From the NCBI RefSeq assembly GCF_000696575.1, contig NZ_JMSQ01000003.1:109365-173364 (forward strand): 64,000 nt of DNA. The letters run 5' to 3'. The notes beneath the pieces are model-generated. The model did not search any database. It saw only the letters and a list, made by a program, of their open reading frames with translations, and had not been told where the DNA came from. The position numbers and the translations under genes are program-made. How positions within the stretch are numbered: position 1 is the first letter of the stretch; each line of letters begins with the position of its first letter. Below, one piece after another: positions 7,928 through 17,282 of the stretch. This DNA comes from Siccibacter colletis (GTDB taxonomy: Bacteria; Pseudomonadota; Gammaproteobacteria; Enterobacterales; Enterobacteriaceae).

Positions 7928-8401
7928 TCAGTCAAACACGTTATTGATCACCGCGGTGACCAGCGCCGTGCTTAGCGCAATCAGTACCAGATCTTTACCC
8001 ACCATCTGCCACTCGTAACCCGGATAGTAAGGCAGCTCGCTCAGCATCGAGGCCGGCACGGCTTTCTTCGCAATCCCCGGCGGGAGCGGTTTGCCGCGCG
8101 CCAGATTTTTGGCGATGCCAGGTGGCAGCGGTTTATTACCGGTAAGCCCATAATTCACCGCCAGATGGCGGGCGCGATCGTAGCTGATGTCGCGCTCGAC
8201 GCGGTCGGGTTTACCGTAGTTTTTGCCGTTGCCCTGTTTTGCGGCGTTTCCTTTCTCTGCCTTTTCCGGTTTATTGCCGTGGTTGCCATGCTTGTTGCCG
8301 TTGCCATTACCATTGCCGTTATTTGCCAGCACCGGCGCCGACACCAGTGACACGCAGCCTGCCAGCAGTACTGCCATAAGAGATAAGCGACGCGTTTTCA
8401 T
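7928..8401 (-). CDS. CigR/RcnB-family exported protein
   Basis: This 157-residue protein has a signal peptide (MKTRRLSLMAVLLAGCVSLVS... to VLA). A low-complexity Asn/Gly/Lys stretch with repeated NG follows, then two copies of GKPLPPGIAK-like sequence. The C-terminal YPGYEWQMVGKDLVLIALST segment is characteristic of RcnB/CigR proteins. In Salmonella, CigR is linked to SPI-3 and reported as an anti-virulence regulator; RcnB is a periplasmic nickel/cobalt homeostasis protein. Which role applies here is open. The frame extends to 8548, but ATG 8401 begins the signal peptide and has GAGGAAAAAGGT upstream. An LAGC within the signal could suggest lipidation. Confidence 0.78.
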   Translation of the reverse strand: MKTRRLSLMAVLLAGCVSLVSAPVLANNGNGNGNGNKHGNHGNKPEKAEKGNAAKQGNGKNYGKPDRVERDISYDRARHLAVNYGLTGNKPLPPGIAKNLARGKPLPPGIAKKAVPASMLSELPYYPGYEWQMVGKDLVLIALSTALVTAVINNVFD

Positions 8402-8502
8402 ACCTTTTTCCTCATCCGACGGGAGCAACGCTATTCCACCACAATGCCAGCCCAACGCTATCTCACGTATTCCTGGTTTGTGGTCAGGTGCAAATTCCAG
8501 GC

Positions 8503-8528
8503 AAAAAAAATCCCGGCATGCCGGGATT
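8503..8528 (-). terminator. Terminator of the srfABC operon
   Basis: AATCCCGGCATGCCGGGATT (8509-8528) is a perfect 20-bp palindrome. An A-run at 8503-8510 forms the U-tract on the minus strand. It is 17 bases past the srfC stop. Confidence 0.85.
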
Positions 8529-8544
8529 ATTATTTTGTCACCAC

Positions 8545-10707
8545 TCACGCCAGCAGCTTACGCAGCGTCTGGCGCTGCTTGTCGTTAATGTCGAGCGGAT
8601 GCTGGTAGCCGATGTTCTCCACTGCGCGGGTGTAGAGCGCGACCAGCCAGTCGTAGACAAACTGCGTGGCGGCATGTACCGGCTGTTCACCCAGCTTCGT
8701 CAGACGCGTGTGCTGCTGCGGTGCCGGTGCGAAGATGGTTGCCCCCGGCGTGACGCGGCTGGCCGGACGGACATCCACGGCAACAGCGTCATAGCCAAGC
8801 CAGGTGATGAAGTCACCGAGCAGCGCCTGGACTCGCGCTGCGGTGTGCGCCGGATCTTCGAGCGCGGCCGCCAGATCGAGGCGGTAGCTGGTGACTACCA
8901 GAATATCACCCAGCTGTTGCAGCGTGTCACTGCTGATACCAAAGTGGGTTGCCACCTCCGCGCGTCGCGTCCAGTGGCGCACATGATTGACCCAGGCTTT
9001 GTGAAACGCGTTGCCGTGGGCAGCGGTTAGCATCGCGCTGTCACCCTGCGGCTGCGGGGCAGCAAACAGATCGACGCTGAGATCGAACGGCGTGCGCGGC
9101 GCGGCGGTGATCGGCGGGGCTTCAGTCTGCGGCAGCTGTTGCACCAGGCCTGCCGGAAGCAGCCCCTCCAGCAGTTCGCCGTGACGTGGCGCGATACGCT
9201 GCAGGCTGCGCACCGTCTGCTCGGCGCTGGCTTTCGCCGCCTCGCTGTCGTGTTGTCCGTCGTTGCTGAAGCGGCTGAAGGTGCGCCCCAGCTCCTGGCT
9301 GAGCGCAGCGCGCAGTCCGGCAAGCCGTCCGGCGTGATGAGTGGCGTCCAGCGCCTGGCTCAGCCACTCGGTCAGGCGTTGCAGGTTGCGGCCATCGAGC
9401 GCCTGCAATGTACCCCAGCGCTGACCGGGTTTACCCAGCAGCCGCTGGATCGCCTCATCAAGATGTTCCCCGTCGCTGAACCGGCTATCGTGTGGCGTAA
9501 TGGCCCACACCAGCCCCGGCAGGGCATCTTCTTTGGCGGGCTGGGTCGTGTCTACCCAGTGCGACAGCTGGCGGGCCAGGGTCGGGATGGCGCTGCGCGA
9601 CGGCGCGGCATTACAGATCAGCAGCACATCGGGCTGCAGGCGCTGCCGGTACCACTCCAGCAGGAAGCGGCGTTTGGTCAGGGACATATCCGCGCCGTCA
9701 ATGGCGCAGAAACCCGGGATGTCTATGACGTCCACCTCATCCAGCGCCTGCTGCGGCACCGGCAGCACCAGTTCAGCGCACAGACGGTTCAGCACGCTGA
9801 GTGCAAGATTTACCGCCGGACCCGGTTCGCCGTTCTCAACCGGACGCACCAGTACGTCAGCGCTATCGTCTTCGCGCAGCTCGCCTTCGGTGAGAAAACC
9901 GTCCACCGGCAGTGAGAAATTGTCGATCAGCAGGCTCTGCGGGGCGTGTACTTCCTCTGCATGACCGAGACGCTGCAGGGCATCAGCCAGCTCCAGCCAG
10001 TGCTGCGTCAGCTCGCGCTGCTCTCCCCAGAACAGCGACCACGCCTGAGCGCGCCCCGCGAGGTCGAGGGTCGGGATCAGCTGCGCCAGCTGCTGCCAGT
10101 GCGCCTCGTCAACCGCCTGTGCTTTCGCTGCTACCTGCTGCTGCCAGTGACGGGCAACTTGCATGACCTCATCGGCGCGACTGCCGGGCAGGGTCTGCGG
10201 CTGGCTCATGTCGCGCAGGCGTTGCAGATGCAGTTCAACCGCCGCCCGCTCCGGCGGGCGCGCGCCCGGCTGGGCGTGGTAATGCAGGATTAGCAACTGG
10301 ACCAGATCCGCTTCGCTGAACAGACGCAGCGTCAGCGGATAGCCGTCGGTAAAGCCCGGCTTACGCGCTACGAAACGCAGGGCCATCGACAGCGGACTGT
10401 GGCCGGGGTTGATCTGGTTGAGATAGTCCACCGGTTTATCACCGAGGTTTACCACCAGGCGGCCATCGGCGCTGCCAACCAGGGTACGCAGCAGGTGCGC
10501 TTTACCAGCGTGAGAGTGACCATACAGGCCCAGCGTTGCCGGGCGCTGTTGTGCGCCTGCGATAGCGCGATAGCGCGCGCTGGCGTGGTTCAGGTGCGCC
10601 AGCAGGGCATCAGCTTCGTCATCCAGCAGCGGTGAGGTGGTGCGGGCGGTGTGTACCCATGTGGTCAGGGCATCAAGCTTCGTCTGCTCAGGGGTGACAA
10701 TACTCAT
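8545..10707 (-). CDS. srfC: SrfC-like virulence-associated protein with degenerate P-loop
   Basis: This 720-residue protein is the third gene of an srfABC operon and matches the SrfC/Virul_Fac family in length and order. A GTPase-like layout is visible. GLYGHSHAGKAHLL near residues 58-71 sits where a Walker A P-loop would be, but Ala replaces the usual Ser/Thr after Lys. VDVIDIPGF near 325 resembles the DxPG switch II motif. The centre and end are helical and Glu/Gln rich. The start overlaps the srfB stop by 4 bp (ATGA). In Salmonella the srf genes are SsrB-regulated; their molecular role is poorly defined. Nucleotide binding is an inference from motifs. Confidence 0.85.
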   Translation of the reverse strand: MSIVTPEQTKLDALTTWVHTARTTSPLLDDEADALLAHLNHASARYRAIAGAQQRPATLGLYGHSHAGKAHLLRTLVGSADGRLVVNLGDKPVDYLNQINPGHSPLSMALRFVARKPGFTDGYPLTLRLFSEADLVQLLILHYHAQPGARPPERAAVELHLQRLRDMSQPQTLPGSRADEVMQVARHWQQQVAAKAQAVDEAHWQQLAQLIPTLDLAGRAQAWSLFWGEQRELTQHWLELADALQRLGHAEEVHAPQSLLIDNFSLPVDGFLTEGELREDDSADVLVRPVENGEPGPAVNLALSVLNRLCAELVLPVPQQALDEVDVIDIPGFCAIDGADMSLTKRRFLLEWYRQRLQPDVLLICNAAPSRSAIPTLARQLSHWVDTTQPAKEDALPGLVWAITPHDSRFSDGEHLDEAIQRLLGKPGQRWGTLQALDGRNLQRLTEWLSQALDATHHAGRLAGLRAALSQELGRTFSRFSNDGQHDSEAAKASAEQTVRSLQRIAPRHGELLEGLLPAGLVQQLPQTEAPPITAAPRTPFDLSVDLFAAPQPQGDSAMLTAAHGNAFHKAWVNHVRHWTRRAEVATHFGISSDTLQQLGDILVVTSYRLDLAAALEDPAHTAARVQALLGDFITWLGYDAVAVDVRPASRVTPGATIFAPAPQQHTRLTKLGEQPVHAATQFVYDWLVALYTRAVENIGYQHPLDINDKQRQTLRKLLA

Positions 10708-13688
10708 TTCAGATACACGCTCCCGCTGTCGATCCAGTAGTGGCTACGGCTGCTGCGGCGGCCGGCCAGAGTGTTCAGTTTAAACGTCAGTTGTTCGGCA
10801 GGCACGCGGGTACCGTCCTGAAGCCAGGCGTCGGCGAGCACAAACGACACCGGCCCCTGGGTTTTGCTGCCGCCCGCCAGCTGCAGGCGGACATTCAGTA
10901 CGCCGTCACCGGCGATGGTTTTTGCCAGCTCCGGAGCGTTAATCGACAGGCTGTACAGCGGTGTAGCGGGCCAGCGCGCGTTGTCCAGCTGACGGAATCC
11001 GAGGGTCACGCTGCCGCGCAGCGGGAACTGAATGCGCGCATCGAGCTTCTCGCCGGGTTTGTCGAGGTCGATATCGCGATACCAGATATTTTCATCGCGC
11101 AGGGTATTGCTGGTGTCGTCCAGCACCCCGAGGTAGCGCACGGTGGAGTAGGCCCCGATATCGGCCGCCTTAAAGTTGAAGCGCGGCAGACGCAGATCGA
11201 GCGCCAGGCTGCACAGCATTGCCCCGACCGCTGCGGTGGATTTCGGGTTGCCGACGCGGCCATGCGTGCTGAAGGGATACCACTCATGCACAGAATAGTT
11301 ATCCAGCCAGACAATGCGGCTGACCGGCACCGGCTGCAGATGGCGCACCAGCGCCTGCACGCCCGGCAGACAGCCCGGACGGCCGGTCACCAGCAGCACG
11401 TCGCAGCGGTAGTGGGAGATCACTTCGCACAGGGCGTGCAGCGGGGCGCTGAGGCTGAAATGCCCCTCCAGCATCGCGTCGCTTAATTCGCGGAAGTTAA
11501 CCTGCAGCGGTACGGCGAGAATGTCGAAGGCGGCAGCATCGGCGGGCAGCGCATGCTGGATCGCCTGCTCCAGGTAGTGGATCACGTTGCGCGTAGGCTT
11601 CTGGGTCAGCAGGTCGCCGGTCAGGGCGTGCAGGCCCGCCAGCGGATCGGCCGGGTCGCTCTGCTCCCAGCCCGCGAGAATGGCGTGACCAATGGGCATC
11701 AGCAGCTGCAGCGTGGTCTGCTGGCGCAAAATTGCCTGGGTGTCCATGCGCCCGGAATCGCCAAACAGGGATGCCATCAGGGTCGGCGCATCGCCAACCC
11801 CCGCTTTCTGCAGCGCGTCCTGCAACGCCGGTAGCACGCAGCGCTGGATCACATCCAGCAGAATATCGTCTCCGGCGACCTTGAAGCCTTCACGGAACAG
11901 CAGCGACGGGGTGATCTTCACATTGCTGCCGCTGCCGTCATCGAGGCGGTAGTGGGTGATAGCCATGTCGGTGGTGCCGCCGCCGATATCCAGCGAGGCA
12001 ATACGCAGTTCGCGGCCGGGAGCCGTGGTATTTTCCGGGGCGCGATCGGGGCGGGCAAGGGCGGCGAAGAACTGTTCGGTCTGGCCGTGATAATGCACCA
12101 TCGCTTCGTTATAGAGCCACACCAACTGGCCGCAGCTGGCTTCATCCCACTCCATCTGCACGGCAGGCGCCGGAACGCTGCTCTGCCCGCGCGACCAGTC
12201 ATCCGAGAAATCGTCATCCTGCGGATGCCAACCGTTGGCTTTCCAGACCAGGGCGATCGCTTCCTGCATGCGGCGGCGGAAAATCTCGCGCTCCTCTTTC
12301 GGCATCGCCGACGGCAGGGTGAGGATCAGGGTGCGCAGCTGACGCGGTGAAGCCGGGAAGCCCATACGCAGGCGATTGCCGACGCTGTTGATCTGGCACA
12401 GCGCCTGAGAGAGCAGTTCGCACAGCATGTGCGTCATCAGCGAGCTGCGGCTGTACTGCGGAGAGAACACCGGCAGACGCTCGTCCAGCGGCAGGTTATA
12501 CAGCGGCTGACCGTCGTCGTTCATCAGGTTCATCAGCGGGAATGCGGTAGCCAGCGGCTCGTGCGCGGTTTTCACATTCAGCTGGCTGAAGCGCCACCCC
12601 TGGCTGGCCGGGGTTTCATCCCACAGATAGCGACGCGGGCTGGAGAGGCCGCTGTAGCCTTCGGTGCCGGGGCGCTGCATCGCCAGCTTGCGCGCTTCGT
12701 CACCGACGCGAACGATGGAGGGCCAGACAAAGGCGTCATCGCGGCCGCTCTCGACCGAGAAGTGCTGTTTGCCGAAGCGCGCCTCGGCGAACTCCAGACG
12801 ACTGGTGAACATCGGCTCGTTGAGGAACTGCGGCTCGCTCAGGGAACGCACCTGCAGCTCCATCGTCTGGCGCAGCCCGTCGTTGGCCTCGCCGTGATCT
12901 TCAATAATCACGCCGCAGGTATGGGTATTGCCGACGTCAAGGATCAGGTCAACCGGCACTGGCGGGGTGTTCAGGGTGGCGTTTACCAGCTTCACTTCCG
13001 GAATGGAAATCTGCTCGCCGAGCAGGCCCATCAGGTTCAGCCAGTGCGCCTGGTACTCAAAGCCTTTCAGCGCCTGGGTGATGTCGCGCTCGTGGCGCTC
13101 CTCTTCCTGGGTGGCGAACTGGGTGAAGGCTTCTCGCAGCCAGCCATCAACCCAGGTCTGGTCGAGAAAATCACCGACCTCGTCGTCGCGCCAGGCCAGG
13201 GTAAAGCGGGTGCCGTTGCGCACGTCGTTTTGCGACGGGGCCAGCAGCGCGGCGTGGTCAGCTTCGACCAGACGCGTATCCAGCGCCAGGGTGACGCGGT
13301 GGGTATTCCCCGCCTGATCCGGCTGCGGCAGCTTGCGGATCTGCACCCGCGCCCAGTTGTCCGGGCCTTCCACAAAGGTGCGCGGCGGGTTGAAGCGCAG
13401 GAATGGCACCGGTAGCCAGACGCCATTCAGCAGCGCGAGCGAGTGCTCCAGCGCCACTTTACTTTCCGGCTTCACCACCTCGGCTGCACCGCCGCGTGGG
13501 GCGGGCAGGGTGTATTTTCCGGCGCTGATGTCGTAATCGAGGCGCAGCAGCGGGCCGTTGGCGGTTTTACGCACGAAGCGCCCGGCGTGGGGCTGCTCCA
13601 GCGGCGTTAAGCCAAAATCAAGAAACTGCACCCCGCTGTTTTCAATCAGGGTTACGCTCTGTTTGTAATCGCACAGGTTTGCCAGCAT
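10704..13688 (-). CDS. srfB: SrfB-like protein with actin/Hsp70-type ATPase motifs
   Basis: This protein of about 994 residues belongs to the SrfB family. LILDVGNTHTCGVIIED near residue 245 resembles the phosphate-1 loop of actin/Hsp70 ATPases. IASLDIGGGTTDMAITHY near 565 resembles the phosphate-2 loop, so nucleotide binding is likely. ATG 13688, four bases after the srfA stop, gives the N-terminus MLANLCDYKQSVTLIENSG; GTG 13700 is an alternative that would overlap srfA. It sits between srfA and srfC with tight spacing, suggesting a complex. Biochemical function is not established to my knowledge. Confidence 0.88.
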   Translation of the reverse strand: MLANLCDYKQSVTLIENSGVQFLDFGLTPLEQPHAGRFVRKTANGPLLRLDYDISAGKYTLPAPRGGAAEVVKPESKVALEHSLALLNGVWLPVPFLRFNPPRTFVEGPDNWARVQIRKLPQPDQAGNTHRVTLALDTRLVEADHAALLAPSQNDVRNGTRFTLAWRDDEVGDFLDQTWVDGWLREAFTQFATQEEERHERDITQALKGFEYQAHWLNLMGLLGEQISIPEVKLVNATLNTPPVPVDLILDVGNTHTCGVIIEDHGEANDGLRQTMELQVRSLSEPQFLNEPMFTSRLEFAEARFGKQHFSVESGRDDAFVWPSIVRVGDEARKLAMQRPGTEGYSGLSSPRRYLWDETPASQGWRFSQLNVKTAHEPLATAFPLMNLMNDDGQPLYNLPLDERLPVFSPQYSRSSLMTHMLCELLSQALCQINSVGNRLRMGFPASPRQLRTLILTLPSAMPKEEREIFRRRMQEAIALVWKANGWHPQDDDFSDDWSRGQSSVPAPAVQMEWDEASCGQLVWLYNEAMVHYHGQTEQFFAALARPDRAPENTTAPGRELRIASLDIGGGTTDMAITHYRLDDGSGSNVKITPSLLFREGFKVAGDDILLDVIQRCVLPALQDALQKAGVGDAPTLMASLFGDSGRMDTQAILRQQTTLQLLMPIGHAILAGWEQSDPADPLAGLHALTGDLLTQKPTRNVIHYLEQAIQHALPADAAAFDILAVPLQVNFRELSDAMLEGHFSLSAPLHALCEVISHYRCDVLLVTGRPGCLPGVQALVRHLQPVPVSRIVWLDNYSVHEWYPFSTHGRVGNPKSTAAVGAMLCSLALDLRLPRFNFKAADIGAYSTVRYLGVLDDTSNTLRDENIWYRDIDLDKPGEKLDARIQFPLRGSVTLGFRQLDNARWPATPLYSLSINAPELAKTIAGDGVLNVRLQLAGGSKTQGPVSFVLADAWLQDGTRVPAEQLTFKLNTLAGRRSSRSHYWIDSGSVYLK

Positions 13689-13692
13689 AGGA

Positions 13693-15081
13693 TCAGGCAC
13701 TCACTTTTCTGAATGTCACAGGGACCACGGTTTTCTCGTCGTACTGACCGGTGCACTGCGCGGCGTTGTTCTCGGTGGCTTTGCAGGCGATCTCCGGCAC
13801 GTTATAGCGTGCCCCGTCGCTGCAGCGCGCCGCACCGCGGGTTTTTATCATCAGGGTGCCATCGCTGTGCAGCCCGGAGAATACCTCCGCTTTGCAGGTC
13901 ACTTTGCCGCGCAGGGTAACGGTGGTCTGGCCCTTGTTCTTATTGATCTGATAGCGCAGCGCCGGCACTTTGCCGCTCACCGGGTCGCGGAAATCAACCT
14001 CAACGCGCCAGTTGCCGTTGAGGAAGGTGGTGGAGCCGATGCGCACCTGCTCTGCATCCATCACCAGCGCATCCTTCGGCGGCGGCTCAATCACCACCGG
14101 CGCAGGAGGCGGTTCCGGGGCAGGCGGCGGGGTAAACTGGGCTTCGCGCAGCGGCAGGCTGGCGGTAAGTGCCGGAACCGCCTGCACCGGCGCAGGTGCA
14201 ATGGCTACAGGCTGAACCGGCGCGGGGGCAGCAACAGTCACTGCCGGGGCCGCTGGCTTCATGGCAATCCATACCGCCGGCACGGCAACGGCCGCGACTA
14301 CCACGGCAGCCACCGGCAGCGCCCACAGCGGCACCTGCTTTTTACGCGCCGCGGGGGCGGGCTGCGGTTCCGGCTGCGGCGTTTGCACGGCGCTCTGCGG
14401 CGCGGCGGTGACCGGGTTAACCGGATACGGGGTATAGACCAGCGGCTCGGCCGTGGAGGCCAACGCTGCGGGCTGGGCAACCGGGGCTGGCGCAGGCGGC
14501 GGAGTCAGCAGCGGCGCATCCGGCTCGCTGAGGGTCACCGTGACCGGCTCCGGAACAAGCTCTTCCTCCGGCGTGGTATCTATTTCCGGCTCCGGCGGCT
14601 CTGCGATCGCCAGGCAGGCCAGCACGTCGTCGGCTATGCTCTCATTGAGATTTACGAAGCCCCAGAAGGTGATCACCGCGCGATCGTCCACCAGGTAAAC
14701 GTGGTTGCTGCCGGGGAACTGCAGCGCTTTTGCCAGCAGCGCGCCGAAACGCACCTGCGGCGCTTTGTCAGACTGCATGCAGCGCTTGCTCAGGGCCAGC
14801 GCGCCAGCAATGGTTTTTTCCAGGCTTTTCAGCGCCCGCTCGCGGGTATCGCTGTCGGCGGCAGCCCAGCCGCGTACGCTGCCGGGGAAGGGGGCATACC
14901 AGTCAACCCGGTCGCCATCATCGTTAATCTGGGGGATCGCCAGGCAGTCGATCAGCGCCTGCTGTTTGCGAAGACGCAGCGTTTCGCGAATCTGTAGCGC
15001 CGAGTCGAAGACCGACTGGCCGTTTTCGCCCACTGCCTGATAGTCATCCAGCGAGCCGCTGCGTAAGAGAATTTTTGCCAC
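13693..15081 (-). CDS. srfA: SrfA-like membrane protein
   Basis: This is the first gene of the srfABC operon, 462 residues. The N-terminal about 190 residues are soluble and presumably cytoplasmic. A Pro/Ala-rich linker follows, then one transmembrane segment (WALPVAAVVVAAVAVPAVWI, near residue 255). After another Pro-rich linker comes a C-terminal domain with four Cys residues (TCKAE, AARCSD, EIACK, AQCTG), probably periplasmic with disulfides. GTG 15081 is chosen because CAGGAAG lies just upstream and it yields VAKILLRSGSLDDYQ; the upstream GTG 15111 has no such site. The bitopic layout suggests SrfA anchors SrfB and SrfC to the inner membrane, an inference. Confidence 0.8.
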   Translation of the reverse strand: MAKILLRSGSLDDYQAVGENGQSVFDSALQIRETLRLRKQQALIDCLAIPQINDDGDRVDWYAPFPGSVRGWAAADSDTRERALKSLEKTIAGALALSKRCMQSDKAPQVRFGALLAKALQFPGSNHVYLVDDRAVITFWGFVNLNESIADDVLACLAIAEPPEPEIDTTPEEELVPEPVTVTLSEPDAPLLTPPPAPAPVAQPAALASTAEPLVYTPYPVNPVTAAPQSAVQTPQPEPQPAPAARKKQVPLWALPVAAVVVAAVAVPAVWIAMKPAAPAVTVAAPAPVQPVAIAPAPVQAVPALTASLPLREAQFTPPPAPEPPPAPVVIEPPPKDALVMDAEQVRIGSTTFLNGNWRVEVDFRDPVSGKVPALRYQINKNKGQTTVTLRGKVTCKAEVFSGLHSDGTLMIKTRGAARCSDGARYNVPEIACKATENNAAQCTGQYDEKTVVPVTFRKVSA

Positions 15082-15384
15082 GTTTACTTCCTGCCGTTGT
15101 GCCACTTTCACGCATCTACTGTATCGACCCGGCGCACAAGTAAACGGCGGAAGAAGTACAAAAAAGGCCGAATTCTCCCGCTATTGAAATCCAGGAATTT
15201 TCTTGACCTTTATAAAAACGCCTTAACCGAAATTACCCGCTGACTCAGCAGCACCGTGATTGCTGAGGAAATAAACAAATCCGGCCAAAAATGAATAACA
15301 TGAGAGGATTTGGTTATTTGCGCCTGCCCGACGGCTATGCTGAGATCGGCCCCGACAATAATTCAGGACAACAGGATGCTTTCC
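15082..15384. other. Divergent promoter region between srfA and the peptide-binding protein
   Basis: About 300 bases without a credible gene. A 7-bp inverted repeat CTCAGCA/TGCTGAG (15244-15250, 15261-15267) lies about 120 bases upstream of the binding-protein start, and a TTGACC hexamer is near 15203. I cannot assign clear -10 elements. Confidence 0.4.
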
Positions 15385-16983
15385 ATGTCTGCAAAAAAAA
15401 CGCTTCTCAGCGTGCTGTTAAGTACGCTTTTACCGGCAAGTGCTGCGCTCGCCGCGGCAAACGATACGCTTATTTACTGCTCGGAAGCCTCTCCCGAGTC
15501 GTTCAACCCGCAGATTGCCAGCTCCGGCCCGTCTTTCGTGGCCAGCTCGCAGGTGTTGTATAACCGCTTAATTAATTTCGACCCGGTGAAAAATACCCCG
15601 GTGCCGTCGCTGGCGACTAAATGGGATATCTCCCCGGACGGTAAAACCTATACCTTTACCCTGCGCCAGGGCGTGAAGTTCAACAGCAACAAATTCTTCA
15701 AGCCGACCCGCGACTTTAATGCCGATGACGTTATTTTCTCGGTGATGCGTCAGAAAGACCCTAAACACCCGTATCACAACGTGTCGGGCGGTCAGTATGA
15801 ATATTTCCACGATGTCGGACTGGATACGCTGATTACCGACGTGAAGAAGATTGACGATTACCACGTCCAGTTCGTGCTGAGCGAGCCGAATGCCGCCTTC
15901 CTCGCCGACTGGGGCATGGATTTCGCCTCGATGTTGTCGGCGGAATACGCCGAGGCGATGCAGAAGAAGGGCACCCCGGAGTACGTTGATACCTGGCCCA
16001 TCGGCACCGGGCCTTACGCGCTGCAGCAGTACAAAGTGGATTCGCTGATCCGCTATATCGCTAACCCCAACTACTGGGACGGCGAGGTGCCGACGAAACA
16101 CCTGATCTTCTCCATCACGCCAAACGTCCAGACGCGGCTGGCGAAACTGCAGACCAACGAGTGCCAGATTATTCCCGCCCCGGCCCCGGTCCAGTTTGCT
16201 GAGATCAAGAAGAATAGCGATCTGACGCTGCACAGCGTGGACGCGCTGAACGTCGGCTATCTGGCATTTAACACCGCCAAAAAACCGCTTGATAACGTAC
16301 TGGTGCGCCAGGCGCTGAACTATGCGGTGGATAAAGAGGCGATCATCAACGCGGTGTTTATGGGTTCCGGCAGCGTGGCAAAATCGCCGCTGCCGCCCAA
16401 AATGCTAGGCTACGACGCGAAGCTAAAGGACTACGGCTACGATCCGGAAAAAGCCAAAGCGCTGCTGAAACAGGCCGGGCTGGAGAAAGGCTTTACCACC
16501 GATATCTGGTCGATGCCGGTGCAGCGCCCGTATAACCCGAACTCGCGCCGCATCGCCGAGATGATCCAGAGCGACTGGGCGAAGGTGGGCGTGAACGCTA
16601 AAATCATCAGCTACGAGTGGGGCGAATACCTTTCCGGTATGCGCAAGGGCGAGCACACCACTGCGCTGTTTGGCTGGATGTCGGACAACGGCGACCCGGA
16701 CAACTTCGCTGACGTGCTGCTCGGCTGTGACAGCGTAAAAAGCGGCTCCAACGCCGCCCGGTGGTGCGATAAGAGCTATGATGACCTGGTGAAGAAAGCG
16801 CGCCTCGTCAGCGCTCCGGCGGAACGTGAGAAGCTGTATCAGCAGGCCCAGGAGATCTTCTATCAGCAGGCACCCTGGCTGACCCTTGCTAACGGGAAAA
16901 CTTTCTACGCTACCCGCAGCAACGTGACCGGCTACAGCGTCAGTCTGATGGGCAGCGATTTCTCCAAAGCGAAGCTCAACTGA
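15385..16983 (+). CDS. Peptide ABC transporter substrate-binding protein (DppA-like)
   Basis: This 532-residue protein has a signal peptide (MSAKKTLLSVLLSTLLPASAALA). It shows the family 5 extracellular solute-binding fold: LIYCSEASPESFNPQ at the mature start, TFTLRQGVKFNSN, the NAAFLADWGMDFASM block and a C-terminal region typical of DppA. It would capture dipeptides or haem-like ligands in the periplasm. Start choice is uncertain between 15376 and 15385; the frame is open to 15310. No permease or ATPase gene is adjacent, so it is an orphan binding protein. It may feed another peptide importer, possibly the one at 25480-28734. A hairpin follows, then ydcY. Confidence 0.88.
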   Translation: MSAKKTLLSVLLSTLLPASAALAAANDTLIYCSEASPESFNPQIASSGPSFVASSQVLYNRLINFDPVKNTPVPSLATKWDISPDGKTYTFTLRQGVKFNSNKFFKPTRDFNADDVIFSVMRQKDPKHPYHNVSGGQYEYFHDVGLDTLITDVKKIDDYHVQFVLSEPNAAFLADWGMDFASMLSAEYAEAMQKKGTPEYVDTWPIGTGPYALQQYKVDSLIRYIANPNYWDGEVPTKHLIFSITPNVQTRLAKLQTNECQIIPAPAPVQFAEIKKNSDLTLHSVDALNVGYLAFNTAKKPLDNVLVRQALNYAVDKEAIINAVFMGSGSVAKSPLPPKMLGYDAKLKDYGYDPEKAKALLKQAGLEKGFTTDIWSMPVQRPYNPNSRRIAEMIQSDWAKVGVNAKIISYEWGEYLSGMRKGEHTTALFGWMSDNGDPDNFADVLLGCDSVKSGSNAARWCDKSYDDLVKKARLVSAPAEREKLYQQAQEIFYQQAPWLTLANGKTFYATRSNVTGYSVSLMGSDFSKAKLN

Positions 16984-16989
16984 TAACGG

Positions 16990-17013
16990 GCGTCACGGCG
17001 CAGGCCGTGACGC
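16990..17013 (+). terminator. Hairpin after the orphan binding protein
   Basis: A perfect 10-bp stem GCGTCACGGC/GCCGTGACGC with loop GCAG is followed by TTATT. It lies 6 bases after the stop and just before the ydcY ribosome binding site. Confidence 0.7.
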
Positions 17014-17034
17014 TTATTCAACCGAGGAGGCACT

Positions 17035-17280
17035 ATGGCACATCTGGATGACATCATTGCACGCGTGGACGCGACCATTGCCGCAGGCGTCATTGCGCCG
17101 ATGAACGAGCTGTTGATTGCGTTAAGCGATGACGCGGCGTTAAGCCGGGAGGAGCGTTATGAGCAGCAGCAGCGCCTGCGGGTGGCGATTGCCCATCACG
17201 GGCGACATCACCGGGAAGAGGCGGAACACAAGGCAGAGGCCCGCCGCGAGCATCTCACCAGCGGCGGCACCATTCTTTAG
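17035..17280 (+). CDS. ydcY: YdcY, conserved small protein of unknown function
   Basis: The 81-residue product (MAHLDDIIARVDATI ... SGGTIL) closely resembles E. coli YdcY as I remember it, including MNELLIALSDDA and the C-terminal GGTIL. It is charged and mostly helical, with no signal or membrane segment. GGAGG sits seven bases before ATG. In E. coli it lies between ortT and ydcZ; here ydcZ follows on the opposite strand 2 bases after the stop, and ortT is 15 kb away because of an insertion. Function unknown. Confidence 0.92.
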   Translation: MAHLDDIIARVDATIAAGVIAPMNELLIALSDDAALSREERYEQQQRLRVAIAHHGRHHREEAEHKAEARREHLTSGGTIL

Positions 17281-17282
17281 CG

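Noticed and set aside
13867..14997. 376-residue plus-strand frame over srfA
   Set aside because: Arg/Gly/His-rich antisense shadow of the Pro/Ala-rich srfA; no domain.
15310..15384. N-terminal extension of the orphan binding protein
   Set aside because: The extra residues precede the signal peptide and lack an RBS; the start was set at 15385, with 15376 possible.
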